From: Mycolicibacterium sp. BiH015
GTDB lineage: Bacteria; Actinomycetota; Actinomycetes; Mycobacteriales; Mycobacteriaceae
Length of the DNA stretch: 33,483 nt
Direction: 5' to 3'
Assembly: GCF_027706845.1 (NCBI RefSeq)
Contig: NZ_JAQGCZ010000028.1
Coordinates: 1-33,483 of the forward strand
How positions within the stretch are numbered: the first letter of the stretch is position 1; each line of letters opens with the position of its first letter. The notes below the pieces were generated by a model. That model ran no database searches. It saw only the letters and a program-made list of their open reading frames with translations, and was not told the DNA's origin. Of this stretch, positions 6,743 to 14,744 are shown piece by piece. The translations under genes were made by a program, and so were the position numbers.

Positions 6743-8431
6743 GTGGAACTGATCCTGGTCGTCGTGGGCGCGATCGTCGTCACCGCGGTGGCGCACCGGC
6801 GCGGACTCGAACCGGCACTCATCATCGTCGTCGTCGGCATCGCCGTGTCGTTCCTGCCCGGATTCGAGGCGCCCGAGCTGGATTCACACATCCTGCTGTC
6901 GGTGGTGTTGCCGCCGCTGCTGTACTCGGCCGCGCTGGACTTCTCGTTCCCGACATTCCTGCGCAACATCAAACCGATCCTCGGGCTCGGGGTGGCACTG
7001 GTGGTCGTCACCGCGTTCGCGGTGGCTGCCGTCTCGTCCTGGCTGGTGTTCGTCCCATTGACGTTCGGTACCGCGCTGGTGCTCGGCGCGATCGTGGCAC
7101 CGCCGGATGCCGTCACCGCCGTCGCGGTCGGTCGCAAGCTCGGGCTGCCCAAGCGCGTCATGTCGATCTTGACGGGCGAGAGCCTGATCAACGATGCGGC
7201 CGCGCTCGCGCTGTTCTCCGTCGCCGTCGCGCACGTAGCCGGTACTGACACCTTCATCGAGAATCCGCTGCTGTTGTTCACCTACAGCGCGGTGCTCGGA
7301 CCGCTGGTCGGCGCAGCACTGGGCTACGTCACGCTCTGGATCCGTCGGCGCCTGGCCAACCCGGCGCTGGAGACGGTGCAGGGGCTCATGGTGCCGTTCG
7401 CGGCGTTCATTCTGGCCGAGGAGATGCACGCCTCGGGCGTCCTGGCCGTCGTGGTGGCGGGGTTCGTCGTCGGCACCGGCACCGTGGATGCCGGCTACCA
7501 GACGCGGCTGCAGGAACGCTATGTGTGGAACTCGGTCGACGTTCTGCTCGAGGCGTTCGTGTTCGCCTACATCGGCCTGCACCTGCGTTTCGTGCTGGAG
7601 GATCTGCGTGAGGCGCATGAGTCGCTCGCCCAGGTAGCCGTGGCCTCGCTGGTGGTACTGCTCATCGTGCTGGTTGTTCGCCCTGTCTCTGTGTTCGCGA
7701 TGTTCGGCCGCAAGAAGCTGGCGAACCAGGTCGAAAAGCGGTTGAGCGTACCGATTCCCGAAGGCGGGGGTCGGGGAGCGCTGGGCGTGCGGCGCCGGGA
7801 CCCGTCACGCACCAGTTGGCGCCCGCGCACCGGCAACCGGGCGTTGAGCTGGCAGGAGAACGTCGTCGTCTCGTGGACGGGCATGCGGGGCGTGGTGACT
7901 CTGGCTGCGGCCGCAGCGATTCCGGTGACCACCGCGGCGGGTGAACCGTTCCCCGAGCGCGCGACGATCCAGGCCATCGCATTTGTCGTCAGCGTCGGCA
8001 CCCTGCTGCTGCAGGGGTGGACCCTGCCGCTGCTCATCCGCAAGCTCAACGTGTCCGGTGACGTCGATCAGGCGGAAGCGTTGCAGGAGACGGAGAAAGC
8101 CGAGCGGGTGGTGCACGAGGCGGCCGACGAAGTGCTCGCCGAGTTCCGGGCGAGCCCTCCCGCGGGACTGGACCCGCGGGTGCTCGCCGAGATCCGGGGC
8201 ATCGTCGCGCGCCACTCCCAGGATGCCGACGAGATGCCGGACCCCGAAGCCCACACCTTGCGCGCCGAGGTGTTCGCGCAGTTGTACCGCGACGTGCTGG
8301 CCGCGCAGCGCCTCGCGCTCATCGGTGAACGCGATGCGGGCCGAATCGACGACGAGGCGGTCCGGGCGATGCTGGAGCGGCTCGACCTGCAGGAGGCCGG
8401 GGTGTCCGCGCGCCTGGAAAGTCGCTTCTGA
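6743..8431 (+). CDS. CPA1-family Na+(K+)/H+ antiporter
   Basis: The 562-residue inner-membrane protein has about 12 hydrophobic segments in residues 1-440 and a soluble, charged C-terminal tail (about 445-562). The conserved ion site is present: IVAPPDAV with Asp122, and GESLINDAAAL with Glu146, Asn150 and Asp151. A basic cytoplasmic insert (about residues 330-375, after FGRKKL) precedes SWTGMRGVVTLAAA, the typical motif near the last helices. The GTG at 6743 is chosen because the hydrophobic first helix starts right after it and GGGAG lies about 9 bp ahead; longer in-frame reading overlaps nei1 with non-membrane sequence. It shares family and motifs with the antiporter at 29394. It ends 3 bp from the convergent gene at 8435. 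Confidence 0.9.
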   Translation: MELILVVVGAIVVTAVAHRRGLEPALIIVVVGIAVSFLPGFEAPELDSHILLSVVLPPLLYSAALDFSFPTFLRNIKPILGLGVALVVVTAFAVAAVSSWLVFVPLTFGTALVLGAIVAPPDAVTAVAVGRKLGLPKRVMSILTGESLINDAAALALFSVAVAHVAGTDTFIENPLLLFTYSAVLGPLVGAALGYVTLWIRRRLANPALETVQGLMVPFAAFILAEEMHASGVLAVVVAGFVVGTGTVDAGYQTRLQERYVWNSVDVLLEAFVFAYIGLHLRFVLEDLREAHESLAQVAVASLVVLLIVLVVRPVSVFAMFGRKKLANQVEKRLSVPIPEGGGRGALGVRRRDPSRTSWRPRTGNRALSWQENVVVSWTGMRGVVTLAAAAAIPVTTAAGEPFPERATIQAIAFVVSVGTLLLQGWTLPLLIRKLNVSGDVDQAEALQETEKAERVVHEAADEVLAEFRASPPAGLDPRVLAEIRGIVARHSQDADEMPDPEAHTLRAEVFAQLYRDVLAAQRLALIGERDAGRIDDEAVRAMLERLDLQEAGVSARLESRF

Positions 8432-8434
8432 GGG

Positions 8435-9265
8435 CTAGAAGTCGAAGCCGCCGAAGTCGCCGCCCCAGTCGCCGCCACCGAAATCGCCGCCACCGGAATC
8501 CCAGCCGCCGCCACCCCAATCGCCGCCGCCGGCGTCCCCGCCGCCCCAGTCTCCGCCGCCGGCATCGCCGGCCCCTTCGAGCTGACCCTGGTCGAGGCCG
8601 TCCTGGAACCCGTCGCCGTAGCCGTTCTCGAACGCCTGCGCGTCGTAGCCGACCCCGGCCATGCCGGAGAACATCGTGCTGAACAGCAGTGCAGAACCCA
8701 GCCCCCACGCGCCCGCCACCAAGGCCGGCTTCCACCAGGGCTCGGAGTACCAGCCGGCGGGAACGGGACGGCCGGCGACCCGTCCGCCGGGGTAGTAGTT
8801 CGGGGTGCGCTCCGACGGCGTCGGCGACGCCTCGATCTCGCGGCCCTCGAACGTGACGCGGCGATCCTCGGTCACGGTGCCTGCCGACCGCTGACCCGAC
8901 AGCGACTCAAGATCCGGCCCGGGATCCATGCCCATCGCGACGCGGGCAGCCCGCACGTAGTACAGGCCTTCCATCGCACTTTCCTTGGCAAGCTCGGCTT
9001 GCTTGGCCGTGGTGGCCTGATCGATCTGTGAGGACGCCGCGGTATAGCGCTCGGACGCATCGGCAAGAGCTTGCTTGGATGCGTCATCGGTGCCCGTGAG
9101 GGCGAAAACCTGGCCGCCGAGGCGTTCGATGACGCGGCGGGCGTCGGCCTTCGCGTCGGCCAGGGACGCGGCGGTGCGCTTGCCGGAGGCTTTCGACGAG
9201 GCATAGACGGCGATGCCGATCGCCGCGACGACCAGCAGGATGAGGACGATCAAAACGCCATTCAT
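8435..9265 (-). CDS. Membrane-anchored coiled-coil protein with Gly/Trp/Asp-rich tail (DUF1542-like)
   Basis: The 276-residue protein of unknown function starts with a transmembrane segment (about 3-23). An Ala/Lys/Asp-rich helical stretch likely to form a coiled coil follows (about 25-115), then a polar linker with RTPNYYPGGR and a second hydrophobic patch (about 175-200, WWKPALVAGAWGLGSALLF). The last 45 residues are a low-complexity tail built from GGGDWGG and GGGDFGG units ending in DFGGFDF. I recall similar mycobacterial proteins annotated DUF1542, but the match cannot be tested here. The tail encodes short near-repeats in DNA, so copy-number variation by slippage is plausible. It is convergent with the antiporter and divergent from the secreted protein gene at 9429. 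Confidence 0.8.
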   Translation of the reverse strand: MNGVLIVLILLVVAAIGIAVYASSKASGKRTAASLADAKADARRVIERLGGQVFALTGTDDASKQALADASERYTAASSQIDQATTAKQAELAKESAMEGLYYVRAARVAMGMDPGPDLESLSGQRSAGTVTEDRRVTFEGREIEASPTPSERTPNYYPGGRVAGRPVPAGWYSEPWWKPALVAGAWGLGSALLFSTMFSGMAGVGYDAQAFENGYGDGFQDGLDQGQLEGAGDAGGGDWGGGDAGGGDWGGGGWDSGGGDFGGGDWGGDFGGFDF

Positions 9266-9428
9266 GGTTCACAGCGTACCGACAGAAACCGGGAAAACCC
9301 TGGGCGTCGCAACGGGGTTCCATGCCGCCGCGACGGTCGTCGAGAATCCCTCAAGGATCCGGCAAGGGCATCCGGCGAACCTGTCCTCAACGGAGCCGAC
9401 AACGGCTCGCACGAGAGGAGAAGAGACC

Positions 9429-10058
9429 ATGAAGACCACCGTCGTCCGGACCATCGCCACGGTCGGCCTTGCCGGTTTCGCGGCACTGGGCCTCTCAGGG
9501 GTCGCCCACGCCGAGATGTTCGGAGATCCCGACGGCATGGCCGGCTGGACGACGCGCCAGGCCTACAACGACTGCGCCATCATGGCCGCCGCCGACGTCA
9601 TCGGTCAGATGACCGGAGACGAACCGGCCGAAGACGACATCGTCGCCTACGCGTCGAACACACCGAGCGTCTCCCGGCCGGGCGACTGGATCTACGACAA
9701 CGAAGACGACGGGCAGGGTCACACCGCCGGGAGCATCTTCGAAGACCTGCCCATCGTGCTCGCGCACTACGGGGTCGCGGGCAAGTACGTCGAAGGCGCC
9801 GACCTCACCTCCGTGGAGCAGGTCCTCGGCCGCGGCGGCGCGGTCATCGTGAACCTCAACTCCGAAACGATCTGGGACGTCGACGGTGACCGCTCGGTAC
9901 CCGACCACGCGCTGGTGGTCACCGGAGTCGACACCGACAACGGCATCGTCCACCTCAACGACAGCGGTACCGACGACGGCGCCGACGAACAGGTGAGCAT
10001 CGACACCTTCACCGCTGCGTGGCAGACGAGCGGCAACGAGATGATCGCGACGTCCTAG
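9429..10058 (+). CDS. Secreted papain-like/C39-like protein
   Basis: The 209-residue protein carries a Sec signal peptide with likely cleavage after AHA at residue 28. The mature part has the order expected of peptidase C39-like folds: YNDCAIMAAADVIGQ (Cys49 at the start of a helix), PDHALVVTGVD (His160) and IVHLNDSG (Asn177/Asp178). A Cys-His-Asn/Asp catalytic set is therefore possible, but activity is not shown. The mature part is acidic and has few other motifs. ATG 9429 is chosen because of the strong GAGGAGAAGAG ahead of it and the signal peptide it starts. It could be an envelope protease, a peptidoglycan or isopeptide hydrolase, or an inactive binding fold. It is convergent with the MmpS-like gene. 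Confidence 0.8.
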   Translation: MKTTVVRTIATVGLAGFAALGLSGVAHAEMFGDPDGMAGWTTRQAYNDCAIMAAADVIGQMTGDEPAEDDIVAYASNTPSVSRPGDWIYDNEDDGQGHTAGSIFEDLPIVLAHYGVAGKYVEGADLTSVEQVLGRGGAVIVNLNSETIWDVDGDRSVPDHALVVTGVDTDNGIVHLNDSGTDDGADEQVSIDTFTAAWQTSGNEMIATS

Positions 10059-10155
10059 GAACCGAACCCGGTTGCGACGCCCGTGGTCCACTTCCTCTGC
10101 GAAGCAACGACATTCGTTGTGCTGCGGCGTCCACCGCGGACCCGGGCCCGGCGCG

Positions 10156-10809
10156 TCATCGGGTGAAGATGCAGTGCGTACCGGCGCCCGGCGGTTGCTC
10201 GACGACGACAGTCCCGTCGACGGTGATGCGGCATCCTTGGGTCCCGGTCTTGGGGACGGAGATGACCTGCAGCAGGAAGGCGTCCGGATCGAGCGGCATC
10301 GTCTTCTGCCACGGAACCGTGGTGTTCTCGGGAGCTGTCCCCGCGTCCGGGTCGGTGTTGATGCTGTAGACGGTGCCTGTGCCGGTGATCTCGAAGGTCA
10401 CGTTGCCCGCGCCGCCTCCCGCACCCGGCTGGTTGCGCTGATAGTTCGCTTGCGCATTCGCGTTGGCCGCCTTGTTCTCGGCCCGGATGTCCGGAGTCAC
10501 ACAGATGGTGTCGCCGTCGAACGCCTCGCGCCAGACGTAGCCCTGAGAGCAGGACTGCGGGCCGGACCCCGCGTTCGGATTCTTGTTCGCGCCGGGAGTC
10601 GAATTCTCCATGGCGGTGCGATCCCGGAAAGCCGGTGTGACGCATACGGTGTCACCGGTACGTGCCTCTCTCCACACCAACCCCGAGATGCAGGTGTCCG
10701 GGCCGTAGGGCAGCGGCTCGGCAATGGCCGTTGCGGGCATCACGGTGGCGAATGCGGCCACCGCGATCGGAAGTGGAGTCAGTTTCCAGAGGTCGGCCAT
10801 GGCAGCCAT
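10156..10809 (-). CDS. Secreted protein with two Cys/Trp repeats and an MmpS-like C-terminal domain
   Basis: The 217-residue exported protein has a signal peptide ending near AIA-EP (residue 30). Two copies of a short motif follow, CISGLVWREARTGDTVCV (40-57) and CSQGYVWREAFDGDTICV (87-104), each with two Cys that may bond. A Gln/Asn/Pro-rich linker comes next. The last 85 residues (FEITGTGTVYSIN, VPWQKTM, GCRITVDG, HCIF) follow the pattern of MmpS transport-accessory proteins, which form a small beta fold. It is therefore a fusion of a tandem repeat and an MmpS-like domain, not a standard MmpS, because it has no N-terminal anchor other than the signal and no mmpL neighbour. Start 10809 is preferred by ribosome-binding spacing; 10818 or 10800 are alternatives. 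Function unknown. Confidence 0.78.
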   Translation of the reverse strand: MAAMADLWKLTPLPIAVAAFATVMPATAIAEPLPYGPDTCISGLVWREARTGDTVCVTPAFRDRTAMENSTPGANKNPNAGSGPQSCSQGYVWREAFDGDTICVTPDIRAENKAANANAQANYQRNQPGAGGGAGNVTFEITGTGTVYSINTDPDAGTAPENTTVPWQKTMPLDPDAFLLQVISVPKTGTQGCRITVDGTVVVEQPPGAGTHCIFTR

Positions 10810-10997
10810 GTGGTTCATCCTTCGAACGTCGGGTTCAGCGGCTGGTCCCCCCAGCTGCGATCAACGTAAGAGCTCTGCAAGCGGTGAGAACGGGTAGCGC
10901 ACTACCTGTCTTTGACGTGGCAAACGAATGCCGGTTGAAGTAGTCGGTCCGGGGATTCGCTGCATCAGGTGGGTGAGAGACGTTTGGCCTGACATGC

Positions 10998-11019
10998 AAA
11001 AACCGCCCCGAAGGGCGGT
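10998..11019 (-). terminator. Intrinsic terminator of tRNA-Gly
   Basis: Read on the minus strand, ACCGCCC, a TTCG loop and GGGCGGT form a perfect 7-bp stem followed by TTTTT. It lies just downstream of the tRNA-Gly 3' end and is one of the few textbook U-tract terminators in this GC-rich window. Confidence 0.88.
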
Positions 11020-11023
11020 CGTT

Positions 11024-11097
11024 TGGAGCGGGCGACGGGAATCGAACCCGCGTAATCAGTTTGGAAGACTGAGGCTCTACCATTGAGCTACGCCCGC
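11024..11097 (-). tRNA. tRNA-Gly(TCC)
   Basis: On the minus strand the acceptor arms GCGGGCG and CGCCCGC pair, the D arm is GCTC...GAGC, the anticodon loop is CTTCCAA (anticodon TCC) and the T arm is GCGGG-TTCGATT-CCCGT. The discriminator is T and CCA appears to be encoded (11024-11026). It is divergent from tRNA-Pro and followed by a strong terminator. Confidence 0.95.
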
Positions 11098-11233
11098 GTG
11101 TGCTGCACTACGTGAGAGTACCGGCAGACTGTACCGGTCCCACCTAACTCAAATCCAATTGATGGTTCGGTGAGGCCAGGCCGTAGGATCGCCGGTGGTC
11201 TAGTGCTGCGCGCATGCGTGTGGCAGCCATGAC

Positions 11234-11310
11234 CGGGGTGTAGCGCAGCTTGGTAGCGCATCCGCTTTGGGAGCGGAAGGCCGCAGGTTCAAATCCTGTC
11301 ACCCCGACCA
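11234..11310 (+). tRNA. tRNA-Pro(TGG)
   Basis: Acceptor arms CGGGGTG (11234-11240) and CACCCCG (11300-11306) pair. The anticodon stem TCCGC/GCGGA encloses TTTGGGA, giving anticodon TGG. The T loop TTCAAAT is normal and CCA is encoded at 11308-11310. The trigger factor gene starts 43 bp later. Confidence 0.95.
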
Positions 11311-11353
11311 GCACCACCCCACCTGAAACAGAAGCAATAGAGGAGCACCAATC

Positions 11354-12817
11354 GTGAAGAGCACCGTCGAGAAGTTGAGCCCCACCCGGGTTCGCATCAA
11401 CGTGGAGGTGCCCTTCGCGGAGCTCGAACCAGACATTGACAAGGCGTTCAAGCAGCTAGCCAAGCAGATCCGGCTCCCCGGCTTCCGCCCCGGCAAGGCG
11501 CCCCGCAAGCTGCTTGAGGCTCGTGTCGGCCGTGGTGCGGTGCTCGAGCAGGTCGTCAATGACGCACTGCCCGCCCGCTACAGCGAGGCCATCACCTCCG
11601 AATCGCTTCAGCCGATCGGCCAGCCCGAGATCGAGGTCACCAAGCTCGAAGACAACGAGGAGCTGGTCTTCACCGCCGAGGTCGATGTCCGTCCCGAGAT
11701 CGACCTGCCGGACCTCAAGGCGCTGAAGATCACCGTCGACCCCGTCAAGGTCACCGACGAGGACGTCGACGCCGAGGTCGAGGCGCTGCAGAAGCGCTTC
11801 GGCACCCTGACCGGAGTCGACCGTCCCGCAGAGAACGGCGACTTCGTCTCGATCGACCTCTCCGCCACCGTCGACGGCAAGGACGTGCCCGAGGCCAAGA
11901 CCGAGGGTCTGTCTCACGAGATCGGTTCCGGTCAGCTGATCGAAGGCCTCGACGAGGCGATCATCGGTCTCAGGGCCGACGAGTCCAAGACCTTCACCAC
12001 CACGCTGGTCGCCGGTGAGCACGCCGGCAGCGAAGCAGAGGTGACGGTCACCGTCAAGTCCGTCAAGGTGCGCGAGCTGCCCGAGCTCGACGACGAGTTC
12101 GCCCAGCTGGCAAGCGAATTCGACACCATCGACGAACTCAAGGCCGATCTTCGGGAGAAGGTCAACCGGGTCAAGACCGTGCAGCAGGCCGAGGCGATCC
12201 GCGACAAGGCCATCGAGGTGCTGCTGGAGCAGACCGAGATCCCGCTGCCCGAGGCGGTGGTGCAGGCACAGGTCGACGACACACTGCACAACGCGATCGA
12301 CGGTCTCGACCACGACGAGGACAGGTTCGCCGAGACGCTCAAGGAGCAGGGCAGCAGTCGCGAGGAGTTCGACGCCGACAACCGCACCAACGCGGAGAAG
12401 GCGATCAAGACCCAGCTGCTGATGGACGCGATCGCCGACAAGCTCGAGATCCAGGTGGGCCAGAACGACATCACCGAGCGTCTGGTGTTGATGTCGCGTC
12501 AGTACGGCCTCGAGCCGCAGCAGCTGCTGCAGATGCTGCAGCAGAACAACCAGCTGCCGGCGATGTTCGCCGACGTGCGCCGCGGCCTGACCGTGGCCGC
12601 GGTCGTCTTCGGCGCGACGGTCACCGACACCGACGGCACCGAGATCGACACCACCGAGTTCTTCGGACCGTCCGGCGAGCAGGCTGCCGCGGCCGGTGAC
12701 GCCGACTCGGACACCGAAGACGACGCCTCCGAAGATGCCGGGCATGAGGCCGGCGAGGAGGCCGGCGACGTGGCCGAAGTCCAGGAAGACGAAGTCAAGA
12801 CCGACGACAGCAAGTGA
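11354..12817 (+). CDS. tig: Trigger factor (ribosome-associated chaperone/prolyl isomerase)
   Basis: The 487-residue chaperone binds at the ribosome exit tunnel and shields nascent chains. The N-terminal ribosome-binding domain (about 1-115) holds the signature GFRPGKAPRK. The FKBP-type isomerase domain (about 155-240) includes GDFVSIDLSATVDGK and GSGQLIEGLDEAIIG. The C-terminal helical domain (about 245-420) forms the cradle arms. A long acidic tail (about 440-487, rich in Asp/Glu/Ala) is an actinobacterial feature. The start is GTG 11354 with AGAGGAG about 8 bp upstream. Its stop is followed at once by a ClgR-like box and a long hairpin, then clpP1, so folding and degradation genes lie in one block. 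Confidence 0.97.
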   Translation: MKSTVEKLSPTRVRINVEVPFAELEPDIDKAFKQLAKQIRLPGFRPGKAPRKLLEARVGRGAVLEQVVNDALPARYSEAITSESLQPIGQPEIEVTKLEDNEELVFTAEVDVRPEIDLPDLKALKITVDPVKVTDEDVDAEVEALQKRFGTLTGVDRPAENGDFVSIDLSATVDGKDVPEAKTEGLSHEIGSGQLIEGLDEAIIGLRADESKTFTTTLVAGEHAGSEAEVTVTVKSVKVRELPELDDEFAQLASEFDTIDELKADLREKVNRVKTVQQAEAIRDKAIEVLLEQTEIPLPEAVVQAQVDDTLHNAIDGLDHDEDRFAETLKEQGSSREEFDADNRTNAEKAIKTQLLMDAIADKLEIQVGQNDITERLVLMSRQYGLEPQQLLQMLQQNNQLPAMFADVRRGLTVAAVVFGATVTDTDGTEIDTTEFFGPSGEQAAAAGDADSDTEDDASEDAGHEAGEEAGDVAEVQEDEVKTDDSK

Positions 12818-12832
12818 CGCTCTGAGCGAACG
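12815..12832. promoter_or_regulatory. ClgR-like operator upstream of clpP1P2
   Basis: The core CGC-TCTGA-GCG occupies 12818-12828; on the minus strand this reads GTTCGC-TCAGA-GCG, matching the GTTCGC-N5-GCG pattern known for the actinobacterial Clp regulator ClgR. It begins at the tig stop codon and is about 104 bp ahead of the clpP1 start, a sensible activator position. The match was found by eye. Confidence 0.55.
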
Positions 12833-12868
12833 CGCGCCGTCTGGGGACTCCCCGGCGGCGCGGGTTCG
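12827..12868. terminator. Long GC hairpin between tig and clpP1
   Basis: CGAAC (12827-12831) pairs with GTTCG (12864-12868), CGCGCCG (12833-12839) with CGGCGCG (12856-12862), and an inner GGGG with CCCC. There is one G-G mismatch and no T-run after it. It may act as a partial tig terminator or as a processing/stability element in the clpP1 leader, and it overlaps the edge of the ClgR-like box. Confidence 0.5.
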
Positions 12869-12931
12869 TTAGTGTCATTCGTAAGACCGGTCACCGCGTC
12901 GGAAGTAAAACAAGAAAGCAGGTATCCAGTC

Positions 12932-13528
12932 GTGACTGACATGCGTGGCGCCTCTTCGGGCCTCAACCTTGTCGACTCGGTCTATGAGCGGTTGCTGGCC
13001 GAGCGGATCATCTTCCTGGGCTCCCAGGTCGACGACGACATCGCCAATCGGCTGTGCGCTCAGATCCTGCTGCTCTCGGCCGAGGATCCGACGAAGGACA
13101 TCCACCTCTACATCAACTCGCCCGGCGGCTCGATCAGCGCCGGCATGGCGATCTACGACACGATGGTGCTCGCGCCGTGTGACGTCGCGACCTACGCGAT
13201 GGGCATGGCCGCGTCGATGGGCGAGTTCCTGTTGGCTGCCGGCACCAAGGGCAAGCGCTACGCGTTGCCTCACGCCCGCATCCTGATGCACCAGCCCCTT
13301 GGTGGTATCACCGGCGGAGCCGCCGACATCGCCATCCAGGCCGAGCAGTTCGCCTCGATCAAGAAGGAGATGTTCCGGCTGAACGCCGAGTTCACCGGGC
13401 AGACCATCGAGCGCATCGAGGCCGACTCGGATCGCGACCGCTGGTTCACCGCTGCCGAAGCCCTGGAGTACGGCTTCGTCGACCACATCATCACCAGCGT
13501 CAACTTCAACGGAGCGAACCCCTCATGA
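12932..13528 (+). CDS. clpP1: ATP-dependent Clp protease proteolytic subunit 1
   Basis: The 198-residue serine peptidase forms a heptameric ring that pairs with ClpP2 and works with ClpX or ClpC1 to degrade tagged and misfolded proteins. The catalytic triad is Ser95 (GMAASMGEF), His120 (ILMHQP) and Asp169 (SDRDRW); the spacing of 25 and 49 residues equals that of known ClpP1. The oligomer-forming LYINSPGGSISAG loop is present. GTG 12932 (MTDMRGASS) is preferred over an upstream in-frame GTG because it matches the usual mycobacterial N-terminus and removes a 20-residue non-conserved extension; ATG 12941 is possible. The gene overlaps clpP2 by 4 bp (ATGA), so both subunits are made together. 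Confidence 0.97.
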   Translation: MTDMRGASSGLNLVDSVYERLLAERIIFLGSQVDDDIANRLCAQILLLSAEDPTKDIHLYINSPGGSISAGMAIYDTMVLAPCDVATYAMGMAASMGEFLLAAGTKGKRYALPHARILMHQPLGGITGGAADIAIQAEQFASIKKEMFRLNAEFTGQTIERIEADSDRDRWFTAAEALEYGFVDHIITSVNFNGANPS

Positions 13529-14163
13529 TCGACCCCCGGACCACCCCGCAGGCTCGCTACATCCTCCCGTCGTTCATCGAACACTCGAGCTTCGGCGTCA
13601 AGGAATCCAACCCGTACAACAAGTTGTTCGAGGAACGCATCATCTTCCTCGGCGTGCAGGTGGACGACGCATCGGCCAACGACATCATGGCGCAGCTGCT
13701 GGTGCTCGAATCGCTCGATCCCGATCGTGACATCACGATGTACATCAACTCGCCGGGCGGCTCTTTCACGTCGCTGATGGCGATCTACGACACGATGCAG
13801 TACGTGCGCGCCGACATCCAGACGGTGTGCCTGGGCCAGGCGGCCTCGGCGGCGGCTGTGCTGCTCGCCGCGGGGACCCCCGGCAAGCGCTTGGCATTGC
13901 CGAACGCCCGCGTCCTCATCCACCAGCCGGCGCTGGGTGGTGTGATCCAGGGTCAGTTCTCGGACCTCGAGATCCAGGCCGCCGAGATCGAGCGCATGCG
14001 CACGCTGATGGAGGAGACGCTGTCGCGTCACACCGGCAAGCCCGCCGATGTGATCCGTAAGGACACCGACCGCGACAAGATCCTGACCGCGGAAGCGGCC
14101 AAGGACTACGGCATCATCGACACCGTTCTCGAATACCGGAAGCTGTCCGCGCAGAAGGGCTGA
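13525..14163 (+). CDS. clpP2: ATP-dependent Clp protease proteolytic subunit 2
   Basis: The 212-residue ClpP2 forms the second ring of the mycobacterial ClpP1P2 tetradecamer and is the ring contacted by the unfoldases. The triad is Ser108 (GQAASAAAV), His133 (LIHQPAL) and Asp184 (TDRDKI), with the extra residue after the His that distinguishes ClpP2 from ClpP1. An N-terminal propeptide-like extension (about 1-25, RYILPSFIEHSSFG) is present. Translation is coupled to clpP1 by ATGA. The gene ends 6 bp from the convergent PPOX-fold gene, with no room for a separate terminator. Confidence 0.97.
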   Translation: MIDPRTTPQARYILPSFIEHSSFGVKESNPYNKLFEERIIFLGVQVDDASANDIMAQLLVLESLDPDRDITMYINSPGGSFTSLMAIYDTMQYVRADIQTVCLGQAASAAAVLLAAGTPGKRLALPNARVLIHQPALGGVIQGQFSDLEIQAAEIERMRTLMEETLSRHTGKPADVIRKDTDRDKILTAEAAKDYGIIDTVLEYRKLSAQKG

Positions 14164-14169
14164 TCGGCT

Positions 14170-14610
14170 TCAGCCGTTGCTGTAGATCCTCGTCGGCTCG
14201 ACGAGAACCGCGGCGCGCCGCTGCCGGCGCATCGTCGCGTCGTATTCGTCCCAGTTGTCGTGGGTTCCGCCTGCCGCGGTGAAGATGTCTCGCAGCAGCT
14301 GAGCCAGCTCGTCGGACCCCAGCCACGGCTGCGGATCGTCGGGACCGGCCAGTTCGGCGTGACCTTCGACAGTGGCCCACTGCCACCCCTCTCGGAAGGT
14401 GAGAGCGATCTGCGGGCGCGCGCGGAGGTTGGCCAGTTTGACCTTTCCGTAGGTGACGAAGCCGAGTACCTCCCGTCCGGTGGACGGATGCCGCAGCGGT
14501 CCGGCATTGATGAGCGACGACTGGATGGTGTGGTCTGCGCGCAGCGTCGAGACGACAGCCAGGCCGTTGTCGCCGCTGGCGAGTGCGAACGCGTCCGCGA
14601 GGGTGGTCAT
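14170..14610 (-). CDS. PPOX-class (split beta-barrel) F420/FMN-binding protein
   Basis: The 146-residue protein has the split-barrel flavin/deazaflavin fold pattern of the pyridoxamine-phosphate-oxidase-like superfamily: LAVVSTLRADHTIQSSLIN near the N-terminus, VTYGKVKLANLRARPQIALTF in the middle, and WATVEGHAEL then VEPTRIYSNG at the end. The K-x-NL-x-R-P segment is what F420-dependent mycobacterial members use to bind cofactor. It is probably a small cytosolic F420-dependent reductase; the substrate is unknown. It is convergent with clpP2 (6 bp) and divergent from the small secreted protein at 14745, which leaves a 134-bp shared promoter region. Confidence 0.82.
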   Translation of the reverse strand: MTTLADAFALASGDNGLAVVSTLRADHTIQSSLINAGPLRHPSTGREVLGFVTYGKVKLANLRARPQIALTFREGWQWATVEGHAELAGPDDPQPWLGSDELAQLLRDIFTAAGGTHDNWDEYDATMRRQRRAAVLVEPTRIYSNG

Positions 14611-14744
14611 GCCCGCACATTACGACGTGAACGGTCCGGCAAATGCCGCAAAAGCACGTCCCCTTGGTGTTCGCCCGTGTCACGCTGATATTCCACGCGG
14701 TCGTCAGTTTGCGGAGCGACTCTGGACGAGGGAGGGAGCACGCC

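Noticed and set aside
10105..10119. Hairpin CAACGA-CAT-TCGTTG between convergent genes as a terminator
   Set aside because: Only a 6-bp stem with a 3-base loop and no T-run; too weak to call.
11456..12745. 429-codon minus-strand open frame opposite tig
   Set aside because: Leu/Val/Asp-rich composition is the mirror of tig codons; no recognisable domain.
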